Source of the DNA: an uncultured Eubacteriales bacterium | GTDB lineage: Bacteria; Bacillota; Clostridia; Oscillospirales; CAG-272 | Direction: 5' to 3' | Length of the DNA: 64,000 bases | NCBI GenBank assembly: GCA_905205065.1 | Contig: CAJLCI010000002.1 | Coordinates: 50,446 to 114,445 of the forward strand | Part shown: positions 31,594-40,042 of the stretch, in pieces | How the letters are laid out: each line of letters opens with the position of its first letter | How positions within the stretch are numbered: position 1 is the stretch's first letter | Translations under genes and position numbers: made by a program | The notes under the pieces: model-generated | The model's database searches: none | Told to the model about the DNA's origin: nothing | Seen by the model: the letters and a program-made list of their open reading frames with translations, nothing else

Positions 31594-31836
31594 CTATCTC
31601 TTTTCTGCTCTCGCTGTAATTGCCTGTGAAGAAATCTGAGATATATAAATCATTCCGTTTTCTGTCAGAACAAAAGAACGAGGTATATCATTATTTACCG
31701 AACAAACCTTTCCATTTTTTTCTGACTGTGACAAAAAATTTTTTGTTATAGGTGAAATCGTTGTTTTGTCAAGATCAAATATACCTATTATCTCTTTCTT
31801 TCTTACAATCTTTCCTGTTCCAACATGAAGATACAT
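31594..31836 (-). CDS. remB: RemB/YaaB-type DUF370 protein
   Basis: 80 aa from the ATG at 31836, which gives the family-typical N-terminus MYLHVGTGKIVRKKEIIGIFDLD and has AAAGG 10 nt upstream; an ATG six codons earlier (31854) would start before that site. RemB is known from Bacillus as an origin-linked regulator of biofilm matrix genes related to the DNA-binding RemA. The position between recF and gyrB is exactly as in Bacillus subtilis (recF-yaaB-gyrB). Confidence 0.88.
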   Translation of the reverse strand: MYLHVGTGKIVRKKEIIGIFDLDKTTISPITKNFLSQSEKNGKVCSVNNDIPRSFVLTENGMIYISQISSQAITARAEKR

Positions 31837-31860
31837 TTTTTCTTTGCCTTTCATTCGCTT

Positions 31861-32943
31861 TTATTCTGTCAAATTATAGCTCCCGGCGTTTACATAAAAA
31901 CGCTTTTCTCCGCCGATATCTTTTCCGCAAGATGTAATAATAACCTGTCTTTCCAAAAGACCGTCAAGTATATATCTCTTTCTGTTGTCATCAAGTTCAC
32001 TCAGAATATCATCAAGAAGAAATACAGGATACTCCCCTATATTATCCCGTACAATTTCTCCCTCCGACAGCTTCATTGCAAGAGCTGCAGATCTTTGCTG
32101 CCCCTGTGATGAAAAGCTTCTTGCCTCTTTTTCATTTACCTTAATCGTCATATCGTCTCGGTGAATTCCGTATAACGTCCCCCCTGCCTTCAGTTCTCTT
32201 TCCAAAAATGAAGTAAACCTTTCAAAAAATACGGCTTTTTCAACAGGGTCAGGATAAGTGATTTCAATGTTGTCTTTTTTCTGCGTCATATCCGATAAAA
32301 TAACTTTGGTCTTTTCTTCAAGCTTCATTACATACTCATATCTGGCTTTCGATATATATTCCGCTTCTTTTGCAAGCTGATCAGACCAAATCTCAATCAT
32401 ATCCCTAAATTCTCTGTCCACTTCTTTTCCGGAAAATAACCTCTGTTTCAATAATCCGTTTCTCTGTCTTAATACTGAATAGTATCTTTGAAGCGTTCCA
32501 AGATAAACAGGGCTAAGCTGAGAAATCGCCATATCGAGAAATGATCTTCGTACAGAAGGCCCCTCCTTAACTAATGAAAGGTGCTCCGGACAAAAAAGAA
32601 CCGCATGAAAATTTCCTACAAATTCAGACAAGCGCGAAAGCTGAATTCCATTTTTCCGGCAGCTTCTTTTTCCGTTGGCAAGCAAACTGAAATCAAGTTT
32701 TTTTTCCCCCGTAGAATCGCAGTAAATAAGCTTTACAAAACATTTCTTCTCTCCAAACCTTATCATTTCACTGTCCGCATGCGCCCGAAAGCTTCTCCCG
32801 CATGAAAAAAGATATATTCCTTCTACAGCATTTGTTTTTCCTTCTGCGTTATTTCCAAAAAGCACATTTACTCCGGGCGACGGTTCTATTCGGGCTGATT
32901 CTATATTTCTAAAATTGAAATATTCTATACTCTTACAAATCAT
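31861..32943 (-). CDS. recF: DNA replication/repair protein RecF
   Basis: 360 aa. Walker A GNNAEGKT is at 30-37, the ABC-type signature is in SFSSQGQQRSAALAMKLSE, and Walker B is FLLDDILSELDD. RecF binds gapped DNA with RecO and RecR to load RecA. It lies 18 nt after dnaN; that gap contains TTATCCACT, one base from a DnaA box. No obvious strong ribosome site precedes the ATG. Confidence 0.97.
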   Translation of the reverse strand: MICKSIEYFNFRNIESARIEPSPGVNVLFGNNAEGKTNAVEGIYLFSCGRSFRAHADSEMIRFGEKKCFVKLIYCDSTGEKKLDFSLLANGKRSCRKNGIQLSRLSEFVGNFHAVLFCPEHLSLVKEGPSVRRSFLDMAISQLSPVYLGTLQRYYSVLRQRNGLLKQRLFSGKEVDREFRDMIEIWSDQLAKEAEYISKARYEYVMKLEEKTKVILSDMTQKKDNIEITYPDPVEKAVFFERFTSFLERELKAGGTLYGIHRDDMTIKVNEKEARSFSSQGQQRSAALAMKLSEGEIVRDNIGEYPVFLLDDILSELDDNRKRYILDGLLERQVIITSCGKDIGGEKRFYVNAGSYNLTE

Positions 32944-32961
32944 TAAACCGCTTATCCACTT

Positions 32962-34101
32962 TTACATTCTTACAGGAAGAACCAAATAAATAAATGTGTC
33001 ATCCGGTTTCTTTTCTGCAGGTTCAATTAACATACTCATAAGCGGTGTAGACATAGAGAGCTTAATATAATCTGTATCTACACACCTCATTGCATCCATA
33101 AAATATTTACAGTTAAAACCTATTTCAATATCATCGCCGTCTTTTTCAATACTTATTTCATCATAAAATTTTCCGCTTACTGACACTGATGAAAAAGCAA
33201 GTTTTTTATCTGAAAAACTACATTTCAGGTGACTCTTCATCTGTCCCATAGTTTTTTCTTCTGTTACAAGCATAGCTCTTTCGAGACATTTTATAATAGA
33301 TTCGCTTTCTGCCTTAACAAAAATTCTGTTTGTTTTAGGTATAAATCTTTCATACTCAATATAATTGCTGTCAATCATCCTTGTAAAGAAAATAAGGTCT
33401 TCTATTAAAAAGATCACATGTTTTCTACCAAGGATTATTTTTACTTTCTTCTCTTCATCATCAGATAGAAGCTTTGTAAGTTCGCTTAAAGATTTTCCCG
33501 GCAGAATAAATTCCATTTGAAGCTCAGATGATTCAACAATATTATCAATATCGCATATTTTTTCCCTCAGAGCAAGTCTTTGTCCATCACATGAAACAGC
33601 TGTAATTTTTGATCCGTTAATTTTAAAATATACACCGTTAAGCATTGGTTTCGGATCATTTACGGCAACTGCAAACATAACTTTATTTATCATTTCATGA
33701 AGCTCTGCCTGACCTACCGTGAATCCTGTTTCACCGCTCAGCTCCGGCAAAACCGGAAAATCGTCTCCCGGAAGCGCATGAAGCTCAAAACACGACAGAC
33801 CGCTGCTTATCTCTGTTATATTTCTGTCATTGACCGTTATTGTTACTTCTCCGTCCGGTAATACGCGAACAATCTGATATAGCTTTCCTGCATTTATAAT
33901 GTAACTGCCCTCCTCTTCAATTTTTGCTTCGACAGTATTTTTAATTCCTTTTTCATTATCAAATGCGGCAAGTTCACAGAAGCTTCCTTTTGTAGATATT
34001 TTTATTCCTTCAATTGCTGCTATCGTATTTTTTGAAGAGACGACTCCGAGCATAGGAGCAATTGCAGACAACAATTTATTTTTTTCAAATATAATTTTCA
34101 A
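32962..34101 (-). CDS. dnaN: DNA polymerase III beta sliding clamp
   Basis: 379 aa. The three-domain clamp fold is recognisable by MKIIFEKNKLLSAIAPML at the N-terminus, MLNGVYFKINGSKITAVSCDGQRLAL in domain II and a terminal TFIYLVLPVRM. It tethers the replicative polymerase. The start is TTG with AAAGGA about 12 nt upstream; the nearby ATG is out of frame and stops after four codons. It lies 288 nt from dnaA, behind the dnaA terminator, so it needs its own promoter in that gap. Confidence 0.97.
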   Translation of the reverse strand: MKIIFEKNKLLSAIAPMLGVVSSKNTIAAIEGIKISTKGSFCELAAFDNEKGIKNTVEAKIEEEGSYIINAGKLYQIVRVLPDGEVTITVNDRNITEISSGLSCFELHALPGDDFPVLPELSGETGFTVGQAELHEMINKVMFAVAVNDPKPMLNGVYFKINGSKITAVSCDGQRLALREKICDIDNIVESSELQMEFILPGKSLSELTKLLSDDEEKKVKIILGRKHVIFLIEDLIFFTRMIDSNYIEYERFIPKTNRIFVKAESESIIKCLERAMLVTEEKTMGQMKSHLKCSFSDKKLAFSSVSVSGKFYDEISIEKDGDDIEIGFNCKYFMDAMRCVDTDYIKLSMSTPLMSMLIEPAEKKPDDTFIYLVLPVRM

Positions 34102-34315
34102 TTTATAATTTCATCCTTTCATGGTACGTTTTATATTAATATTTCTAATAGACAAGAGAAATAGAGATAGAGAGATAAGAAATATAAGTAATAGTAAGAG
34201 TAGGACATGTTAAAACTGTTGAAAAAAGAAAAATATGCCTGTCAGGCTTATTTTTTTACAGTTGATAAAAAAATTTCCTGTAGAGTAATTATATAGTATA
34301 TTGTGAAAAATTATC

Positions 34316-34352
34316 CGATAAAAATAGGTTTTGCACAGTGATGTGCAAAACC
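34316..34352 (-). terminator. Intrinsic terminator of dnaA
   Basis: On the minus strand, GGTTTTGCAC and GTGCAAAACC form a 10-bp stem with a 6-nt loop, followed by TATTTTTATC, starting 38 nt after the dnaA stop. It separates dnaA from dnaN. The rest of the 288-nt gap has TTATCCGAT (34311-34319) and a TGTCCACAG, both imperfect DnaA-box matches. Confidence 0.8.
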
Positions 34353-34389
34353 AGCAAAAATAATGCACAACTGTCCACAGCTTAACGTA

Positions 34390-36003
34390 TTATTCTTTTA
34401 TTTCTTTCATTAATTCATTTATCTCTATTTCAAAAAGTGTATTTTGCATCATTTCATTTTCTATCGTTTCAATTGATGACATAATTGTAGTATGATCTCG
34501 TCCGAGAAGACGTCCTATTGCGGGAAGCGACAAGTCGGTCATTTTACGTATTATGTATATTGTAATATGTCTTGCAGAGGCAATTCCCTTTGTACGTTTT
34601 CTGCTTTTTATATCTTCTATAGAGATTCCGTATTTTTTTGAAACTTTTTCAAATATACGATCAACAGTGACACTGACAGGCTCGCTTCCGGTCAATAAAT
34701 CAGCGACACACGAGACGGCAAGGTCAACAGTAATTTTTGCACCAGTGAGAAAACTTCTTGCTCCTAATTTTTTAACAGCACCTTCAAGCTGTCTTACATT
34801 GTTTTTTAAATTTTCCGCAAGGAATTCAAGAACATCAGCCGGAAGCTCAATTCCGAGTGCTTCGGCTTTACTTTTCATAATAGCAATTCTCAGTTCAAAA
34901 CCGGGAGGCTGTATATCTGCAATAAGTCCCCATTCAAATCGAGTTTTCAGTCTGTCTTCAAGTGTTTTTATGTCGCGAGGAGGACAGTCTGATGTGAGAA
35001 TTATCTGTTTATTTTTTTCGTATAGTGCATTAAAGGTGTGAAAAAATTCTTCCTGAGTAGAAACCTTACCTGCTATAAACTGAATATCGTCTATAAGGAG
35101 AACATCAGCCTTGCGGTATTTGTTTCTGAATTGCTCGTTTGTATTGTGACTGATAGAATCGATAAGCTGATTTGTAAAATCCTCTCCTTTTACGTAAACG
35201 ATCTTTGCATTCGGATTAATTTTGTTTATATGATTCATAACGGAATATAGCAAGTGAGTTTTTCCGAGGCCGCTTGGACCATGAATAAAAAGAGGATTAT
35301 ACTGTTTTTGAAAATATCCATTTTCCTGCTTTTTTTCATTTTCTGAAAAGCTGTTGGCTACTGCAAGGCATGCCGCATGTGCAAACTTATTAGAGTCGCC
35401 TACGATAAAATTACTGAATGAATATCCGGGATCGGATTTATTAGAAAACTGTCTGTTTTCGTTTTCTGATAAAGTTTCTTTTATATTATCCGAAGATGTG
35501 TTATTGGAAGAGCAAACAGAAGAATAAATATCAGAAAGATTATTTATGCCGGCTTTAAAGTCGGTTTCGAGAAAGTCATGTGTTATAGATACAGTTTTAT
35601 CTGAATGTTCGGAAGAATTAATTTTATTGCTGATTATGTTTTGATGTTCAAAGTTTTGATTATCAGAAGAAGGAGATTCTGATGATGAGACCATATCATC
35701 ATTTTTCTGTTCTGGAAAAAGATTCATAGTCGAAAGCTGCTCGCTAAGAGATTTATCCTCGGTCGAAAGGAAAATAACATTTACAGAAAAACCAAGAACT
35801 TTTTCAAGGTAACTTTCAATAGTTTTGGAATATCGTGATTCTAAAAAGTCACGTTTAAATTTTTGTTTTGTTGCAATAATTGCAGTATCATCGGTAAGCT
35901 GTACAAGCTTGAGCTCGTTAAACCACAATTCCATTAAATTTTCTGAATAATCTTTTTTCATTTCCGCAAGAACTGCGGACCAGACATCCAAAAGAAACTG
36001 CAT
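34390..36003 (-). CDS. dnaA: Chromosomal replication initiator DnaA
   Basis: 537 aa, about 90 longer than Bacillus DnaA. Domain I is at 1-80. An extended Ser/Asn/Asp-rich linker (domain II, about 81-190) accounts for the extra length. The AAA+ domain begins at DPGYSFSNFIVGDSN (191-205), with Walker A GPSGLGKT at 242-249, Walker B VLLIDDIQF, and domain IV with the DNA-binding signature GRLLGRDHTTIMSSIE. It binds DnaA boxes and unwinds oriC. The promoter is TTGAAA-N17-TATAAT just upstream, with ribosome site AGGAAGGA at 7 nt. Confidence 0.98.
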   Translation of the reverse strand: MQFLLDVWSAVLAEMKKDYSENLMELWFNELKLVQLTDDTAIIATKQKFKRDFLESRYSKTIESYLEKVLGFSVNVIFLSTEDKSLSEQLSTMNLFPEQKNDDMVSSSESPSSDNQNFEHQNIISNKINSSEHSDKTVSITHDFLETDFKAGINNLSDIYSSVCSSNNTSSDNIKETLSENENRQFSNKSDPGYSFSNFIVGDSNKFAHAACLAVANSFSENEKKQENGYFQKQYNPLFIHGPSGLGKTHLLYSVMNHINKINPNAKIVYVKGEDFTNQLIDSISHNTNEQFRNKYRKADVLLIDDIQFIAGKVSTQEEFFHTFNALYEKNKQIILTSDCPPRDIKTLEDRLKTRFEWGLIADIQPPGFELRIAIMKSKAEALGIELPADVLEFLAENLKNNVRQLEGAVKKLGARSFLTGAKITVDLAVSCVADLLTGSEPVSVTVDRIFEKVSKKYGISIEDIKSRKRTKGIASARHITIYIIRKMTDLSLPAIGRLLGRDHTTIMSSIETIENEMMQNTLFEIEINELMKEIKE

Positions 36004-36040
36004 AATTTTATCCTTCCTGAAAATTTTATAACTCTTTTAT

Positions 36041-36069
36041 ATTATATCATAAGTAAGTTATTTTTTCAA
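36041..36069 (-). promoter_or_regulatory. dnaA promoter
   Basis: On the minus strand, TTGAAA (36069-36064), a 17-nt spacer and a perfect TATAAT (36046-36041) lie 38 nt upstream of the dnaA ATG. Confidence 0.75.
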
Positions 36070-36422
36070 GTATTTAAACAATATATATTAATGTAAAAAA
36101 ATAATTTAAACAAAACATATAATGCTTGATGTATATGCAAAAATAAAAGTATTTATTCACAGTGGTATGATAAGAAAGAGTGTGATGATAAGTAAAGAAA
36201 AAGTCTGAAAAAAATAACGAAAAAAAATGCTGACTTTTATGTTTATATATCTTTTTGTTAAGCAATTAATAAAATTAATATGATTTTAATTCAAATAAGA
36301 AAAGGTAGAAATATAGTTGAAGTATGGAGAAAATAAAGCTGAAGAAATATGATAATAATTTTTGTAATCGAAAAAAGAAGAGAAAAATATAAAAACAAAA
36401 GTAAAGAATTTAATAAAAGCTA

Positions 36423-36452
36423 TTGACAAAAAGGTAATTTTATGATTATAAT
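36423..36452 (+). promoter_or_regulatory. rpmH promoter
   Basis: TTGACA (36423-36428), an 18-nt spacer and TATAAT (36447-36452) form a near-consensus sigma-A promoter about 112 nt before rpmH. The intervening leader is about 100 nt. Confidence 0.8.
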
Positions 36453-36564
36453 ATAAATCATGCCGTCTTTTTATTTTTTTACGTGTAGAGAACAAGAAAA
36501 GCGGCCATGAATAATAACTTTATATGAAAATTTAATTGAATATATAGAACGGAGGTGCCGCAAA

Positions 36565-36699
36565 ATGCTTAGAACATATCAGCCGAAGAAGAGACAGAGA
36601 AAAAAGGAGCATGGTTTCAGAAAAAGAATGAGAACTGCCGATGGAAGAAAGGTTCTTAAAAGAAGACGTGCTAAGGGCAGAAATAGATTGACATATTGA
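36565..36699 (+). CDS. rpmH: 50S ribosomal protein L34
   Basis: 44 aa: [20 protein letters not shown] and so on to [10 protein letters not shown]. This is the highly conserved L34 with its KR-rich composition and the HGFRKRM core (L34 form HGFR.RM.T..GR..L..RR.KGR). The strong GGAGGTG site is at 36551-36557, 7 nt before the ATG. Its position next to oriC and before rnpA is universal in Firmicutes. Confidence 0.98.
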   Translation: MLRTYQPKKRQRKKEHGFRKRMRTADGRKVLKRRRAKGRNRLTY

Positions 36700-36744
36700 T
36701 TATGAAAATTATTCAAAAATTGTTTTTTATGGTCCTTACAGATT

Positions 36745-36790
36745 AAAGCCGAAGGTTTTCCGTGTTGCGGACAAGTCTTCGGTTTTATAT
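36745..36790 (+). terminator. Terminator after rpmH
   Basis: AAAGCCGAAG pairs with CTTCGGTTTT around a 22-nt loop that holds a smaller TCCG/CGGA stem, followed by a T-rich run. It would attenuate read-through into rnpA, which may have its own promoter with TATAAT near 36893. Confidence 0.65.
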
Positions 36791-36943
36791 TTAATTTTTT
36801 CTTTGTAAAAAACAGTCGAAAATACAAAAAGTAAAATATGTAAAATTTATAAAAATGTTACATTTATTTATGGTGAAAAACATAACACATTGATATAATA
36901 CATGTGATTTGTGCGGATTAAGTAAATGGGTAATTTATAGTGT

Positions 36944-37321
36944 ATGAAATATAACTCGGTAAAGGAAAATCATCTTTATTCTAAAGCATATTCAAAGGGA
37001 AAAAAACAGGTAACAAAACATATTGTAGTATATGTTTTGAGGGATTATGAGGCGGAAAAGTTAAGATGTTCAAGACCGGACAGAAAAATAATTAACAGAA
37101 TAGGGATAACTGTATCGAAAAAATTAGGCGGAGCGGTAGAAAGAAATAGGACAAAAAGAATAATTCGGGAAGCGTATAGAAAAGTGGATTGTTCTGTGCA
37201 GCTAAAAAAAGGTTTTATAATAATAATTGTGGCGAGAAGCGCAGCAGTAAATGCAAAAACAGATGATATATATAAAGATTTTTTTTATGCAGCAAACAGA
37301 CTTGAAATGATAAAGGCGTAA
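36944..37321 (+). CDS. rnpA: Ribonuclease P protein component
   Basis: 125 aa. The RNR signature region is ERNRTKRIIREAYR (about 66-79), with the N-terminal NSVKENHLYSKAYSKG matching the family's substrate-binding cleft. It assists the RNA subunit in 5' maturation of tRNA. It is followed by yidD after 2 nt and yidC, a conserved unit. Confidence 0.95.
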   Translation: MKYNSVKENHLYSKAYSKGKKQVTKHIVVYVLRDYEAEKLRCSRPDRKIINRIGITVSKKLGGAVERNRTKRIIREAYRKVDCSVQLKKGFIIIIVARSAAVNAKTDDIYKDFFYAANRLEMIKA

Positions 37322-37323
37322 AA

Positions 37324-37650
37324 ATGACAAAAGCAAATAAAGTTCGTTATTTAATAAGACGGACAGCGGTCTTGCCGATAATTTTTTACAGAAAATTTAT
37401 CTCTCCGGTAAAGCCGAGATGCTGTCGTTATTATCCGAGCTGTTCGGTTTATGCATATGACGCTGTCATGAAGCACGGAATTGTTTTCGGTGGATTTTTA
37501 GCATTTAGAAGAATATTAAAATGTAATCCGTTCGGTGGTTATGGAAACGATCCGGTACCTGAATACGGTGAGCTTATACCGGAAAAATGCTGGATTTTTG
37601 TTAAGAAAAAATTGAGAATAAAAAAAGTAAAAAAAGAGGAAACAAACTGA
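37324..37650 (+). CDS. yidD: Membrane protein insertion efficiency factor YidD
   Basis: 108 aa. The conserved core FYRKFISPVKPRCCRYYPSC (cut at 20) and CNPFGGYGNDPVP match the haemolysin-like YidD family. An amphipathic N-terminal helix is expected to associate with the inner membrane and aid YidC-dependent insertion. Start 2 nt after rnpA; AAAGG serves as ribosome site. The C-terminal tail is Lys-rich. Confidence 0.95.
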   Translation: MTKANKVRYLIRRTAVLPIIFYRKFISPVKPRCCRYYPSCSVYAYDAVMKHGIVFGGFLAFRRILKCNPFGGYGNDPVPEYGELIPEKCWIFVKKKLRIKKVKKEETN

Positions 37651-37651
37651 C

Positions 37652-38773
37652 ATGAAATATTTATACAGCGCGTTCGGTTATCTGATGAGATTCTGTTATA
37701 TGATAATTCCGAATTATGCGATAGCAATTTTGTTGTTTGCACTTATAATAAAAATAATTTTTTTCCCGCTTGGAATCAAACAACAAAAAAATATGCAGAA
37801 ACAGGCATCTCTCAGACCGAAAGAAATGGCAATCAGAAAGAGATACGCCGGACGGACTGATAAAGTGACACAGCAGAAGATGCAGCAGGATATAATGGAG
37901 CTGTATCAAAAAGAAAATTACAGCATGTTCGGCGGCTGCCTGCCAACGCTGATACAGTTTCCGATAATTATCGCTCTTTATAATGTAATACGTAATCCTC
38001 TGACATATTTAATGAGGCTCGGAGATTATGTGGCTCCGATAAAGGAAAAAATATTAGAACTCAATGCGGATGCAAAAATTTTAGCGGAAATTGATATGTT
38101 TCAATATCTTCATGCGGATTTTGCGGCATACAAAGGATTATTTCCTGAAGGATTTACAGAGAACGATCTTCCTTCTTTTACTGCGTTTAAGATATTTGAC
38201 TTGTCACAGACGCCCAGTCTTTCTGATAAAAGCTGGCTTTTACTTATTCCGGTGATAACTTTTGTAGTTGCTTATTTCAGTATGAAGCTAACACGAAAAT
38301 TGTCATATCAAGCGCCGCAGAGTGATCTTAGTGGAAACGCGGCTGCATCAATGAAAATTATGGATTTTACTATGCCGCTTCTCTCTGTGTGGATTACATT
38401 TACAGTACCGGCAATTGTAGGTCTTTATTGGATATATCAGAATATTCTCGGAACAGTTCAGCAGTTTATCTTATCAAAGATATATAAAATACCTGTTTTT
38501 ACAGATGAAGATTATAAGAAAGCTGAAAAGGAACTTAACGGTAGTCTGAAAGGAAATAAAGCAAAAAATAAAGCAAAAGTAAAATCTCTCCACAATGATG
38601 ACGATGAAGAGGGAGAGACTGATAAAACCGATGAGAAAAGAAGTGAAAAAAAGAACGATGCGCCGCCACTTAAAGAAGATAGAAACGGAAAATCACCTGA
38701 GTTAAAGGATGATACGAAGACGAAGAAGGTAAGATCTCTGCATCATATAGATGATGACGATAAAGACTATTAA
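37652..38773 (+). CDS. yidC: Membrane protein insertase YidC/Oxa1 (SpoIIIJ type)
   Basis: 373 aa. The Oxa1 core starts with a membrane segment (about 18-38), then a charged hairpin (QKNMQKQASLRPKEMAIRKR), then GGCLPTLIQFPIIIALYNVI, and further membrane segments near 205-225 and 240-275. There is no N-terminal lipobox or long periplasmic domain. A Lys/Glu/Asp-rich tail (about 290-373) has two similar VKSLH-NDDDEE and VRSLH-IDDDD motifs. In spore formers this paralogue is often SpoIIIJ, needed in the forespore. It is operonic with rnpA and yidD. Confidence 0.93.
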   Translation: MKYLYSAFGYLMRFCYMIIPNYAIAILLFALIIKIIFFPLGIKQQKNMQKQASLRPKEMAIRKRYAGRTDKVTQQKMQQDIMELYQKENYSMFGGCLPTLIQFPIIIALYNVIRNPLTYLMRLGDYVAPIKEKILELNADAKILAEIDMFQYLHADFAAYKGLFPEGFTENDLPSFTAFKIFDLSQTPSLSDKSWLLLIPVITFVVAYFSMKLTRKLSYQAPQSDLSGNAAASMKIMDFTMPLLSVWITFTVPAIVGLYWIYQNILGTVQQFILSKIYKIPVFTDEDYKKAEKELNGSLKGNKAKNKAKVKSLHNDDDEEGETDKTDEKRSEKKNDAPPLKEDRNGKSPELKDDTKTKKVRSLHHIDDDDKDY

Positions 38774-39051
38774 TTTTTCAAGTAATACAGAAAGAAAAAA
38801 TGTAATTTTTTAGCAGGAATTTATAGGAAAAAATAGTATTACCTGAGAAAAAAGCTAACGTGAAAATAAATAAGTAAATAAAAAGTAATTATCATTTTGA
38901 TCAAATAAATAACAAATTAAAAATCATTAAAAAGAAAAACATAAAATGGCAGAACAAACAGCAGAAAGATCGGCTTGTTTTTGCTTTTGCAAAATAAAAT
39001 CAATGTTTATCTGACACTGTTGTAAAAAGACAGTTTAAAGGAGTGTTTTAT

Positions 39052-39933
39052 TTGAAACAGGTTATTGAGGTTTTTGGAAAGACAGTAGAGGCGGCAATTT
39101 CGGACGGAGCGTCTCAGCTTGGTGTTGACAGAGAATATATAACTTATGAAATACTTGAAATGCCGAAAAAAGGATTTCTTGGTTTTGGAGAAATTCCGGC
39201 AAAGGTACGGATAACTTACGATTCTGATAACGAAAATAATGCACTGTCATTTATAAAAACTATTATAAATGATATGGATATTAACGCGGAAGCTGAAATG
39301 TCTGACGGCGAAAACGCAAAATTAATAAAGATTACAGGTAAAGATTCTGGATTGCTTATCGGACATCACGGTGCAACGCTGGATGCCCTGCAATATCTTG
39401 TTAATCTTGTAGCTAATAAAAAAAATAACAGCGGTGAAGAAAATAATAACGAAGAGAATGAAAATTCTGAGGAGAATGAAACGGAAGAATATAATTCCGG
39501 ACTAAAAACTCAGATAACCGAAATCGGCGGAAAAAAAGAAAAAGGCTATATGCGTGTATTATTGGACGTAGAGGACTATCGTGCAAAAAGGGAAGAGACA
39601 CTGCGTATGCTTGCAAGAAGAATGGCGGCAAAAGTACAAAAATATAAAAACAGTGTGACCCTTGAGCCGATGAATCCATATGAGCGCAGAATAATACATT
39701 CGGAGATACAAAAAATTCCTGGTATAACGACAACTTCTGTCGGAATAGATGATGAAAGAAGAATAATAATTTACAACGAAGATGAGGGAATAAATTACTA
39801 TAAAAATTCAAAGAACAGATATAGAACGCAGAACTATAGAGGACGAAACAATAAAGAAAAAAACGACAAAAAGAATATTTACGCTGAAAACGAGAAGGAA
39901 AGCGCAGAAATAGAAGAAATGAATAAAAAATAA
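39052..39933 (+). CDS. jag: RNA-binding protein KhpB/Jag
   Basis: 293 aa from a TTG at 39052 with GGAG 8 nt upstream; this gives the family start MKQVIEVFGKTVEAAI. It has a Jag-N domain (1-55), a type II KH domain with loop IGHHG at 103-107, and an R3H domain with R212 and H216. The KH and R3H domains are separated by an Asn/Glu-rich insert (about 124-148) not usual in the family. KhpB with KhpA binds many transcripts and affects cell elongation and sporulation. It follows yidC by 269 nt of AT-rich sequence in which I see no feature. Confidence 0.92.
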   Translation: MKQVIEVFGKTVEAAISDGASQLGVDREYITYEILEMPKKGFLGFGEIPAKVRITYDSDNENNALSFIKTIINDMDINAEAEMSDGENAKLIKITGKDSGLLIGHHGATLDALQYLVNLVANKKNNSGEENNNEENENSEENETEEYNSGLKTQITEIGGKKEKGYMRVLLDVEDYRAKREETLRMLARRMAAKVQKYKNSVTLEPMNPYERRIIHSEIQKIPGITTTSVGIDDERRIIIYNEDEGINYYKNSKNRYRTQNYRGRNNKEKNDKKNIYAENEKESAEIEEMNKK

Positions 39934-39943
39934 TTAAAGATAA

Positions 39944-40008
39944 AATATCCTCTGGCAGTATAAATTCCGCATAGCGGAGTTATTAAATAGTCAGGGGATA
40001 TATTTTTT
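39944..40008 (+). terminator. Branched terminator between jag and mnmE
   Basis: ATATCCTCTG pairs with CAGGGGATAT, enclosing a second small stem CCGC-ATAG-GCGG (TCCGC/GCGGA), and is followed by ATTTTTT. Confidence 0.7.
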
Positions 40009-40042
40009 AATATAATGAATATGAAAAAGAGGAATGAAAAAA

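Larger units (their letters stand above)
36004..36564. other. Probable oriC region (dnaA-rpmH intergenic)
   Basis: 561 nt of very AT-rich sequence between divergent dnaA and rpmH, where gene orientation flips from mostly minus to mostly plus. One near-consensus DnaA box TTATTCACA is at 36153-36161 (8 of 9). Weaker matches are TTATCCTTC near 36008 and TGATGATAA near 36183. Long A/T runs could form the unwinding element. Additional near-boxes lie in the dnaA-dnaN, dnaN-recF and gyrB-gyrA gaps, so the functional origin may be bipartite. No coding sequence is supported here. Confidence 0.6.

Noticed and set aside
36074..36495. Two minus-strand open frames of 60-70 codons in the origin gap
   Set aside because: Low-complexity Phe/Tyr/Ser-rich products of AT-rich DNA without ribosome sites.
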